This document shows positions 31,507-38,883 of a stretch of 64,000 nt of DNA, in pieces. Origin of the DNA: Anaerolineales bacterium. Lineage in GTDB: Bacteria > Chloroflexota > Anaerolineae > Anaerolineales > UBA11579. Position 1 is the stretch's first letter. Each line of letters begins with the position of its first letter. The stretch covers positions 620,001 through 684,000 of the forward strand of contig JAHBVC010000001.1 of assembly GCA_019637755.1 (NCBI GenBank), read 5' to 3'. A program made the position numbers and the translations under genes. Below the pieces are notes generated by a model. The model saw nothing but the letters and a program-made list of their open reading frames with translations. It was not told where the DNA came from and did no database searches.

Positions 31507-32849
31507 CCTTCGTTCCGCATACGGAGCGCGACCGCCAGCAAATGCTGGAGGCGATCGGCGTCAAGACGATTGCTGACCTGTTTGAGGCGGTACCGCAAAA
31601 ATTCCGTTTCCCCAAACTTAACCTGCCTGCCCCGCTCACCGAAATGGAAGCGCTGGGCGAGCTCAAAGGCATCGCCGAAGCCAACGAGAGCGCTGACGAC
31701 TTGGTCAGCTTCCTGGGTGCCGGCGCGTATCACCATTACATCCCCGCCGGCGTGGACAGCATCTTGCGCCGCGGCGAATACTACACCGCCTACACGCCCT
31801 ACCAGCCGGAGATCTCACAGGGCACGCTGCAGGCTATCTTTGAGTACCAGAGCCTGATCGTCGCGCTGACCGGTATGGAAGTCAGCAACGCCTCGCACTA
31901 CGACGGCGCCACCGCGCTGGCCGAAGCGGTCAACATGAGCCGCGGTATCCACCGCGGCGCACGCAACAAGATCATTCTTTCGCCGGGCATCCACCCGCAG
32001 TATCGTGAGGTGGTGCACACCTATGAGGACGGTGGCGACCTGGAGTTCATCGGCGAAGACCTAGATCTCAGCGCCGGGCCGGATGCACTCATCGAGCTTA
32101 TCGATGAGCATACCGGGCTGGTGTGCGTGGCCTACCCCGATTTCTTCGGCCGCGTGTATGACTACACCAAGCTGGCTGAGGCTGCCCACGCCAAAGGCGC
32201 ATTGCTGGCCGTCTCGGTGAACCCCACCGCGCTCGGCCTGCTCAAACCGCCGGGCGAGATGGGCGCCGATATCGTTACCGGAGAAGGCCAGCCGCTGGGC
32301 ATCCCGCTCTCGTTTGGCGGGCCGTACCTCGGCATCCTCACCACGCGCAACCAGTATGTGCGCCAGATCGCTGGCCGCCTGGTGGGCGAAACCGTGGATA
32401 GCCGCGGCCAACGCGGCTTCGTGCTGACGCTGAGCACGCGTGAGCAGCACATCAAGCGTGAAAAGGCCAGCTCCAACATCTGCACGAATCAAGGCTTGAT
32501 GATGCTGGCCGCCACCACCTACATGAGCTTGCTCGGCAAGAACGGCTTGCGCCAGGTGGCGGAGAGCTGCTATCACAAGGCCCACTACGCCGCGGCAGAA
32601 ATCAGCAAGCTCAAAGGCTTCAGCCTCAAGTTCACTGATGCGTTCTTCCATGAGTTTGTGATCGAGTGCCCCATGCCCGCCGCAGAGCTCAACCTGCGCC
32701 TGCTGGACCTGGGCATCGTAGGCGGATACAACCTGAGCAGCGAATACCCCGGCATGCAGAACTGCATGCTGCTGACAGTGACCGAATTGAACAGCAAGGA
32801 AGAAATTGACTACCTTGTAGAAACCCTGGCGGAGGTGACCAATGCCTGA
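31503..32849 (+). CDS. gcvPA: Glycine dehydrogenase (decarboxylating) subunit 1
   Basis: The N-terminal half of the split P protein, 448 residues; with GcvPB it decarboxylates glycine and transfers the aminomethyl group to GcvH. Signatures: GAGAYHHYIPAGVDSILRRG, YTPYQPEISQGTLQAIFEYQ (residues about 95-115), LTGMEVSNASHYDGATALAE (about 125-145) and the C-terminal FFHEFVIECP. The start is GTG 31503, overlapping the gcvH stop (GTGA). The subunit has no PLP lysine, as expected. Stop overlaps gcvPB by 8 nt. Confidence 0.97.
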   Translation: MTFVPHTERDRQQMLEAIGVKTIADLFEAVPQKFRFPKLNLPAPLTEMEALGELKGIAEANESADDLVSFLGAGAYHHYIPAGVDSILRRGEYYTAYTPYQPEISQGTLQAIFEYQSLIVALTGMEVSNASHYDGATALAEAVNMSRGIHRGARNKIILSPGIHPQYREVVHTYEDGGDLEFIGEDLDLSAGPDALIELIDEHTGLVCVAYPDFFGRVYDYTKLAEAAHAKGALLAVSVNPTALGLLKPPGEMGADIVTGEGQPLGIPLSFGGPYLGILTTRNQYVRQIAGRLVGETVDSRGQRGFVLTLSTREQHIKREKASSNICTNQGLMMLAATTYMSLLGKNGLRQVAESCYHKAHYAAAEISKLKGFSLKFTDAFFHEFVIECPMPAAELNLRLLDLGIVGGYNLSSEYPGMQNCMLLTVTELNSKEEIDYLVETLAEVTNA

Positions 32850-34302
32850 GCCTCTCATCTATGACTTGGGCGCCCCCGGCCGCAGCGGCGTGCAGATGCC
32901 GGCGCCGGATGTGCCGCTGGCGGATCTGCCCAGCGGCTTGGTACGCGAGACCCTGCCCCTGCCGGAATTGAGCGAACTCGAAGCGCTGCGCCACCTGACG
33001 CGCCTTTCGCAGCTCAATCACAGCATCCTGACGGGCTTCTACCCACTGGGTTCCTGCACGATGAAGTACAACCCCATCGTCAACGAGGAAGCAGCCCGCC
33101 TGGGCGGTTTCATTCACGCCCACCCGCTGCAACCGGCCGAGATGATGCAGGGCAGCCTGGCGATCATGTATCACCTGCAGGAGTGGCTGAAGGAGATCGG
33201 CAGCTTTGCGGCCGTCTCGCTGCAGCCCGCCGCCGGCGCGCAAGGCGAGCTGGCCGGTGTGCTGATGATCAAGGCCTATCACGCCAGCCGCGGCCAGAGC
33301 CAGCGCAACAAGGTGCTGATCCCCGACTCGGCGCACGGTACCAACCCTGCCACCAGCGCCATGTCGGGTTACCGCGTGGTCGAGATTCCCTCGGACGCGC
33401 GCGGCAACCTCGATCTTGAGGCGCTCAAAGCCGAGTGCGACGACACGCTGGCCGCCTTCATGCTCACCAACCCCAACACGTTGGGCCTGTTCGAAGAAGG
33501 CGTGCAAGAGGCGATCGAAGCTGTGCACGCTGCTGGCGGCCTGGTGTATGGGGATGGCGCCAACATGAACGCCCTGCTGGGCATTGCCCGCCCAGGCGAC
33601 CTGGGCATCGATGTGCTGCACTACAACCTGCACAAAACCTTCACCACGCCGCACGGCGGCGGTGGCCCCGGATCGGGGCCGGTGGGCGTAGCCGCCCACC
33701 TGGCCGATTTCCTGCCTGGCCCCATTGTGGGCATCGAAGAAGAAGGCAGCGAAGAGATGGGGCCGGTATATGGCTGGCACCAGCCGCCCAAGAGCATCGG
33801 CCGCCTGAAGGCGTTCCACGGCCAGTTTGGTATGCACGTGCGCGCCTTTACCTACATCCTGATGCAGGGCGCTGAGGGTCTGCGCTCGGTAGCCGAGCAC
33901 GCCGTGCTCAACGCCAACTACCTGCGCGTCAAGCTGCAGGGCGCCTACAAAGTGCCGTACGACCGCGTATGTATGCACGAAGTGGTGCTGGAAGGCCGCT
34001 GGGCCGACGCGCCGGACATTCATGCGTTGGATATTGCCAAGCGTTTGATGGACTTTGGCTTCCACCCACCCACAAACTACTTCCCGCTCATCGTGCGTGA
34101 GGCGCTGATGATCGAGCCGACCGAGACGGAGAGCAAGGAAGTGCTGGATGCGTTCATCGAGGCGATGCTCAAAATCGCCGAGGAAGCGCACAGCACGCCT
34201 GAGGTGCTGCAGCAGGCGCCACACACCACCAAGTACGGCCGCATGGACGAAGTCAAGGCGGCACGGCAGTTGGTGTTATGTTGTAACATTGAACAAAAAT
34301 GA
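32842..34302 (+). CDS. gcvPB: Glycine dehydrogenase (decarboxylating) subunit 2
   Basis: The PLP-binding half of the split P protein, 486 residues. PLP attaches to the lysine of YNLHKTFTTPHGGGGPGS (near residue 264); LGSCTMKYNPIVNE (near 70) and PDSAHGTNPATSAMSGYRV (near 158) are further conserved stretches. The last residues, QLVLCCNIEQK, end in a sharply AT-rich sequence, whereas relatives usually end with RQPVLRW-like wording, so the 3' end may have been rewritten by the adjacent insertion. It overlaps the next gene by 4 nt. gcvT is not in the window. Confidence 0.96.
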   Translation: MPEPLIYDLGAPGRSGVQMPAPDVPLADLPSGLVRETLPLPELSELEALRHLTRLSQLNHSILTGFYPLGSCTMKYNPIVNEEAARLGGFIHAHPLQPAEMMQGSLAIMYHLQEWLKEIGSFAAVSLQPAAGAQGELAGVLMIKAYHASRGQSQRNKVLIPDSAHGTNPATSAMSGYRVVEIPSDARGNLDLEALKAECDDTLAAFMLTNPNTLGLFEEGVQEAIEAVHAAGGLVYGDGANMNALLGIARPGDLGIDVLHYNLHKTFTTPHGGGGPGSGPVGVAAHLADFLPGPIVGIEEEGSEEMGPVYGWHQPPKSIGRLKAFHGQFGMHVRAFTYILMQGAEGLRSVAEHAVLNANYLRVKLQGAYKVPYDRVCMHEVVLEGRWADAPDIHALDIAKRLMDFGFHPPTNYFPLIVREALMIEPTETESKEVLDAFIEAMLKIAEEAHSTPEVLQQAPHTTKYGRMDEVKAARQLVLCCNIEQK

Positions 34303-34991
34303 ACGTAACTTTCTACAGAAGTCGGCGGCCTGGGCCAGAATTGGAGATTGAGGATTCTCTAGTTCAGCATGCAGACAAGATGTTCAGTAAAACGAATTAC
34401 ACACAATGGGTTGGAGGGGCATTAACAATTGGTACCGCCGTTCCAGATCTGCTCGTTGTTTCCTATAGACCTGAAGTCATTTCTTTGTCGAATATCTCCC
34501 CTGCTTGCACAGCAATACTTGCCTATTTACGTTTCTATGGAAAGGCAAGTATGCATGTTATGGCGAGAAAGCTGCGGCTACCCCAGCCATCAATAGGACG
34601 CGAGCTCGAAAACCTTGTAGGTCTGGGAGTTGTCTACCAGCGCAAAAGATCTTTTATAATGAAAAGATATTGGTTCGATGTGCTCCCAAGGGTAAGAGCA
34701 ATTGAGGCAAAAACTGAAAATTGGAGGAGGGCAGTGTGGCAAGCTAATCGGAACCAATTGTTTGCAACTGAATCGTATGTTGCTCTTCCCCATAAACTTG
34801 CCGAGAGGGTCAAGTCACATCAGAGTTTTGCTGAACTGGGGATAGGTCTAATTGGCATCAAGGGCACAGGAGAAACAGAATTCTTAAAACAGGCCAAGCG
34901 GGTGACACCAAAAATTTGGCAGTACTACTATCGACTTGCTTCTTATGTAGCCAACGATCTGGGGAAAGATGCCATTTATAGTTCCAATTGA
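34299..34991 (+). CDS. Putative PD-(D/E)XK-like nuclease with inserted winged helix (island gene 1)
   Basis: A 230-residue protein of no family I recognise. N-terminal acidic residues (PELEIEDSL, 13-21) and VPDLLVV (48-54) are followed by a winged-helix-like part (about 70-118: TAILAYLRFYGKASMHVMAR, LPQPSIGRELENLVGLGVV) and then RAIEAKTENWRRAVWQANRN (133-152). PD followed by E-x-K, with a conserved-looking WRRAxxQAxRN helix and SYVALP strand, fits the PD-(D/E)XK nuclease fold split by an HTH insertion; this is inference. It could instead be a regulator. Codon use is AT-rich, unlike gcvPB before it. Overlaps the kinase gene by 23 nt. Confidence 0.55.
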   Translation: MNVTFYRSRRPGPELEIEDSLVQHADKMFSKTNYTQWVGGALTIGTAVPDLLVVSYRPEVISLSNISPACTAILAYLRFYGKASMHVMARKLRLPQPSIGRELENLVGLGVVYQRKRSFIMKRYWFDVLPRVRAIEAKTENWRRAVWQANRNQLFATESYVALPHKLAERVKSHQSFAELGIGLIGIKGTGETEFLKQAKRVTPKIWQYYYRLASYVANDLGKDAIYSSN

Positions 34992-35820
34992 AGAAGCCAT
35001 AGCAAATTTCCCCCAGTTTACTTTTGTTCAAGCGTTAACACCAAGTGAGCAAAAGGCAGCTTTTCATGTTAGAGCAGAAGATGGGAATGACTACTGTTTA
35101 AAAATCATCTCACCCAAATACGAACTTGATCGCCTTAAAAGAGAAATTTTAGCCTTACAGAGATTGAGCCATCCACATGTAGTCCAGCTTATCGAATACA
35201 CATATAGCAGCGGGCCGCAAGGCGAAAAGCACTACATGATTGAACAGTTTATACCTGGGCACGATTTGTCGGAGATCCTGGCTCGAGAAAAGCTCAGCAT
35301 TAACGAAGTGCTCCGACTATTTATTCCACTTTTTGATGGGCTAGCGTCCCTATATTCCATAGGCATAGTGCACCGCGATCTCAAGCCTAGCAATATCCGT
35401 GTTTCAAGCGATCTTCAGCCAACGATAATTGACTTTGGTTTAGCAAGACATCTTAACATGCCTGACCTTACTTTGACCGAACAGGGCGCCAGGATTGGAA
35501 CTCCAGCTTACTTTGCCCCGGAGCAATTTACAGGCACAAAACACGACATCGATCACCGCACAGATTTATACGCTGGGGGGTTATTACTGTATGAAGCGCT
35601 TACCGGCGCGCACCCGTATCTGATGCCAGGCATGCGTTTTGAAGAGCTCATGGAAGCAGCAATCTCCTCTTTCAACTATCAAGAAAACCCTGCATTCCAA
35701 GAATTGCCAAGTAACCTCAGACTTCTTGTCTCAAAGTTGCTGAGTAAAGAACGATCGAGGAGGCCAATTTCGGGCGAAACAGTTAGCAAGCTTTTAGTTC
35801 AAGTTATTGGGGGCCTATGA
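34969..35820 (+). CDS. Serine/threonine protein kinase (island gene 2)
   Basis: A 283-residue Hanks-type kinase with only the catalytic domain: no membrane helix, PASTA or sensor domain. The ATP lysine is in YCLKIIS (K45), the aC Glu near 59 (LKREI), the catalytic loop is GIVHRDLKPSNIRV (133-146), the metal motif DFGLAR (155-160) and the activation segment ends GTPAYFAPEQF (177-187). The glycine-rich loop is poorly formed (QALTPSEQKAAFHVR). All key residues are present, so it should be active. It overlaps genes on both sides (23 nt and 4 nt). It presumably phosphorylates one of its neighbours; target unknown. Confidence 0.92.
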   Translation: MPFIVPIEEAIANFPQFTFVQALTPSEQKAAFHVRAEDGNDYCLKIISPKYELDRLKREILALQRLSHPHVVQLIEYTYSSGPQGEKHYMIEQFIPGHDLSEILAREKLSINEVLRLFIPLFDGLASLYSIGIVHRDLKPSNIRVSSDLQPTIIDFGLARHLNMPDLTLTEQGARIGTPAYFAPEQFTGTKHDIDHRTDLYAGGLLLYEALTGAHPYLMPGMRFEELMEAAISSFNYQENPAFQELPSNLRLLVSKLLSKERSRRPISGETVSKLLVQVIGGL

Positions 35821-37025
35821 AACGAGGAGCGTGGCATCAATTTGGTGATAGAAGCCAAAAGCTTGTACTCGAACAGCTGCAAGGTGGCGCAGGCGTGGGA
35901 GTCATAATTAGTCCGCGCGATTTGAGCTTTGAAAATGCCGCGAGATATGCTCCGCAGTACAGAGAACTAGGAGCAGATATACTCGTCGACCAGCAATTTT
36001 ATATACCTGATTTCAACAATGAGCTTTTAAATTCTTATCCACTCAATAACCACAGGCAAGCTATTTCAAGCCTCACTAAAATGTCCGAAGCCGATATATC
36101 AGATTTAGCTAGTCAAATAAGTGCTGTGAACGAAACATTGCAAGCGACTGCAGTTCTTGCCCCAGCCGTAATATACGAAAGTGGAAGACGAGACATTGTC
36201 GAACTAAATGCTAAACTTTTTCGAGCGGCTAAAGCAGCGGGAGACAACCTCGGGCTACCCACTATTGCGACAATACTAATAGGTCATTCAGCTACAGCCT
36301 CAACACAGTTGGCCGAGCAAGTTCTATCATATGCAACTGCGTTAAACAGCGATGGTTGGTACTTCGGTTTTGAATTTCAAGCTGACCGAGTTCCAGCAGA
36401 AGTGGAGCCTGTTTCTATTTGCATTAATAGCGGCCTGATACTTGCTTCTACAGGCAAGCCCGTGCTTCACGCATACGCAGGACCGATGAGTCTTTTGTCG
36501 TTTGCATTCGGGGCTACTGCAACTGGAATTGGTCATAACCAAAATCTATGGCAATTCTCGCGTGAACGGTGGCTGCCTGCAGAGCAAGGTGGCGGAGGGG
36601 GAGGTGACGCTCCTGCAAGGTTCTTTTCAAACACCCTTTGGGGGACAATCGTTTACCCAGACGAATTAATCCAATTGCCGCGTAGTTTAACAGGGAAGAT
36701 TTATACCCCCTCTGCCTTTTCCCAACCAAGCTTTGCAGAGTCACCTTTACCATGGGGCAGGTGGGAAGCAAACAAACATTTAGTAAAGATAATATGCAAT
36801 GAAATCTCACAAATTGCATCACTACAAGGGGCTAAGGCATCTGCTCATTACGCTATCTCAAAGCTAGAGGCAGCAAATAATTTGTATGAACAGATTAGGC
36901 AAAGGGGAGTAGTTTTGCGAGACAACTCAAACGCTTATCATGAAAATTGGTGCACCGCCTTGGAGAATCTTCTCGCCCAATCGGAACAAGAACTAGAGTA
37001 TCTGGAGATGATAGGGACACTTTAG
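35817..37025 (+). CDS. TIM-barrel-like protein of unknown function (island gene 3)
   Basis: A 402-residue protein with no family I can name. Alternating strands and helices read as a (beta/alpha)8 barrel: GAGVGVIISPRDLS (24-37), ADILVDQQFYIP (53-64), TAVLAPAVIYESG (111-123), TIATILIGHSA (149-159), WYFGFEFQADR (181-191), PVLHAYAGPMSLLSFAFGAT (215-234), then GIGHNQN. A Gly-rich loop GGGGGGDA lies near 260 and the C-terminal 90 residues are helical. The barrel wording faintly recalls tRNA-guanine transglycosylase-like and 'beta family' proteins, but the zinc Cys-x-Cys-x2-Cys motif of TGTs is absent. It follows the kinase with a 4-nt overlap. Confidence 0.6.
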   Translation: MKRGAWHQFGDRSQKLVLEQLQGGAGVGVIISPRDLSFENAARYAPQYRELGADILVDQQFYIPDFNNELLNSYPLNNHRQAISSLTKMSEADISDLASQISAVNETLQATAVLAPAVIYESGRRDIVELNAKLFRAAKAAGDNLGLPTIATILIGHSATASTQLAEQVLSYATALNSDGWYFGFEFQADRVPAEVEPVSICINSGLILASTGKPVLHAYAGPMSLLSFAFGATATGIGHNQNLWQFSRERWLPAEQGGGGGGDAPARFFSNTLWGTIVYPDELIQLPRSLTGKIYTPSAFSQPSFAESPLPWGRWEANKHLVKIICNEISQIASLQGAKASAHYAISKLEAANNLYEQIRQRGVVLRDNSNAYHENWCTALENLLAQSEQELEYLEMIGTL

Positions 37026-37130
37026 TAACCGCCTTCGCCAAATGCTGGACATACAGGCCTGGCTAGCTATCTAGGCAACCAGCACAAAGCCCCTATCAGC
37101 CTAAAGATTAATCTCGCTCCAAAGCGATAC
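37026..37130. other. Right border of the AT-rich island; nothing recognised
   Basis: Composition returns to the local norm across this stretch. No repeat, tRNA end or integrase site can be seen, so the mode of insertion is open. Confidence 0.4.
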
Positions 37131-37160
37131 CGCTATACTAGAGCCATTAAAAGAGGTGCT

Positions 37161-37745
37161 ATGAAACGAATTCTAGGAATGACGGCGCTGGTGTTGCTGT
37201 TGGCCGCCTGCGCCCCCGCTGCCCCGAGCGCGGATGACAGCGCAGTGCAGACCGCCGTAGCTGCCCTGCTGACCCAGCAGGCGCCGGCTGCCACGGAAGC
37301 GACCCAGGTAGAAGAGACGGCCCCGGATCTGAGCGGTGGCGCGCCGACTTCGATCGTGCCAACCACGGAAAGCTTCCCCGGCCTGCCGGCCGAGGCCACC
37401 TGCGTGCCGCTGGGTACTGACCGGGTGTATGCCACGGTGGTGGATGTGCCCAGTGGCGACGAAGCCTACGTGCAAATTGGCGACCAGCGCTTTTATGTGC
37501 GCTACATCGGCGTGGATGACGGCAACAATCCCAGCGCCTTGGAGGCCAACCGCGCCCTGATCGAGGGCAAGCAAGTGGTGCTGGTGCGCGATGTCTCCGA
37601 TGTTGACCAGTACGGCCGCCTGGTACGCTACGTCATGGTGGACGATGCCTTCGTGAACCTGCGCCTGCTGCAAGACCGCCAGGTATTCAAGAGCATCGAA
37701 GAGCCCGACACGGCCTGCGAGCGCTTGTTCAACTCAATCCCGTAA
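37161..37745 (+). CDS. Staphylococcal-nuclease-like (TNase fold) lipoprotein
   Basis: A 194-residue secreted lipoprotein (ALVLLLAACAPAAPSADD, Cys near 17), a Thr/Ala/Glu linker, and a C-terminal SNase-like barrel from about 85: VYATVVDVPSGDEAYVQIG, RFYVRYIGVDDGNN, ALEANRALIEGKQVVLVRDV and YGRLVRYVMVDDAFVNLRLL. In active nucleases the strand reads RLxGIDtPE; here it is RYIGVDDGNN without the Pro-Glu, so catalysis is doubtful. TATACT at 37134-37139 plus an AAGAGGTG ribosome site give normal leadered expression. A terminator follows. Confidence 0.8.
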   Translation: MKRILGMTALVLLLAACAPAAPSADDSAVQTAVAALLTQQAPAATEATQVEETAPDLSGGAPTSIVPTTESFPGLPAEATCVPLGTDRVYATVVDVPSGDEAYVQIGDQRFYVRYIGVDDGNNPSALEANRALIEGKQVVLVRDVSDVDQYGRLVRYVMVDDAFVNLRLLQDRQVFKSIEEPDTACERLFNSIP

Positions 37746-37759
37746 TTTTTGCAAAACTA

Positions 37760-37802
37760 GCCAACAAAAAGAGGCGCACTATGTGCGCCTCTTTTTGTTG
37801 GC
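37760..37802. terminator. Bidirectional intrinsic terminator with 20-bp arms
   Basis: Perfect 20-bp inverted repeat (core GAGGCGCAC-TAT-GTGCGCCTC, flanked by A- and T-runs) between the convergent nuclease-like and META genes; serves both. Confidence 0.92.
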
Positions 37803-37814
37803 CGAAGTAAAAAT

Positions 37815-38228
37815 CTAGCGGTTGAACACCAGGGTGTGCCCGCCCCCGGTCAGCGTCAGCGTATCCCCGGAGAGCTGCACTTCGGTCACCGCCGCCAGCG
37901 CCTGCAAGAAGGCCGTTTCATTCTCCATCACTTTTTCTGGCATGCAAGCCATCAACGTGGAGACCGGCTGGTGAAAGCTCAGCGCTTGACCCTGCAAGGT
38001 GTAGCCTGCATTGTATTGGTTGCAGCCGGCCGAGCCAGCCACGCGCTGGCCTTCCGTAAAATCGAGCGTGATGTCTTTGCCGCCCAGGGCGGCGCCGATC
38101 TCGGAGCTGCCGTTCAGACTGGTCAGCACCCAATGGCTCTCAGTAAACGCATTGGCCGCGCCTTGGCCCGCGCATGCGGCGACGCAAGCAGCAGCTAACA
38201 ACAATGCAAACAAACGGATTCGTTTCAT
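37815..38228 (-). CDS. META-domain (HslJ-like) lipoprotein
   Basis: A 137-residue lipoprotein: signal LFALLLAAACVAACAGQGAA (Cys near 19), then a META domain with SHWVLTSLNG, VAGSAGCNQYNAGYTLQGQA (residues about 62-81) and STLMACMPEKVMENETAFLQ (about 89-108), the two segments that define the family, including its two Cys. Members are linked to heat-shock and novobiocin resistance in E. coli; the role here is unknown. It converges on the nuclease-like gene and shares its terminator. ATG 38228 has GGAGGCAACC upstream. Confidence 0.9.
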   Translation of the reverse strand: MKRIRLFALLLAAACVAACAGQGAANAFTESHWVLTSLNGSSEIGAALGGKDITLDFTEGQRVAGSAGCNQYNAGYTLQGQALSFHQPVSTLMACMPEKVMENETAFLQALAAVTEVQLSGDTLTLTGGGHTLVFNR

Positions 38229-38334
38229 GGTTGCCTCCTACGGCTCTAAACGTCCCAGCCCGGCGAAATGTTCCACTTGACGTTGGCGGCGCGCTCGATA
38301 TACTTAGCGGCTCTAACTATTAGGAGGCCTTGCT

Positions 38335-38823
38335 ATCCGCACATCCACCCAAGCTGTGGCGCGCAAATTCTGGGAGCTGGTGCCGCGCGTGATCAGCGCC
38401 GTATTTGCTGAAGCGCGGCGCAGCGAGCACAACCTGGCGCCCAGCCACTTTCGCATCCTGCGTATCCTCTCGCGCGGCGGTTCCACGCCCAGCGCGTTGG
38501 CCAAGGCGCTGGATGTTAGCTTGCCGAGCATGTCGGCCAGCCTGCAAACCCTGGTGGAGCGCGGCTGGCTGGACCGCCGCCGCTCGGAGCAGGACCGGCG
38601 CATCATCGAGCTGAGCCTTAGCCGGCGCGGCGCCCAAGTGCTGGCCGAAGAGAACGAGCGCGCCATGAAATGGACCGCCAGCCTGCTGGAAGGCTTGAGC
38701 GAGCAGGAGCTGCGCAAGGTGGATGAAGGACTGGATGCGTTCTATCACTTGTTTGATGATTTGCCAGCGCTGCCCAGCCCGGCCAGCCCTAAAGGCAAAC
38801 GCGCCAGGCCCACGCCCAAATAG
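38335..38823 (+). CDS. MarR-family regulator of the heterodimeric ABC exporter
   Basis: A winged-helix repressor of about 162 residues. Motifs: LAPSHFRILRILSRGGSTPS, ALAKALDVSLPSMSASLQTL (recognition helix) and DRRRSEQDRRIIELSLSRRG (wing). It precedes two ABC exporter genes by 60 nt. The start is uncertain: GGAGG at 38323-38327 sits 7 nt before an in-frame ATC at 38335 (IRTSTQAVARKF), while the first conventional codon is GTG 38356, 28 nt from that ribosome site. No ATG, GTG or TTG lies in frame between. I annotate from 38335, with 38356 as the conservative alternative. Confidence 0.85.
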   Translation: MRTSTQAVARKFWELVPRVISAVFAEARRSEHNLAPSHFRILRILSRGGSTPSALAKALDVSLPSMSASLQTLVERGWLDRRRSEQDRRIIELSLSRRGAQVLAEENERAMKWTASLLEGLSEQELRKVDEGLDAFYHLFDDLPALPSPASPKGKRARPTPK

Positions 38824-38883
38824 TATGTTCCAGGGGGCCAGTTTCGTTAGCTGTTTTCGTATTGGTTCAAGAAAGGATTGACT

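Noticed and set aside
32689-34224. Long minus-strand open frame (511 codons) opposite gcvPA/gcvPB
   Set aside because: It is the antisense of two certain glycine decarboxylase genes; high G+C makes such frames common. Its protein is rich in His/Gln/Arg without domains.
35817-37025. tRNA-guanine transglycosylase
   Set aside because: The zinc-binding Cys motif and the catalytic Asp context of TGTs are not seen; only general barrel similarity remains.
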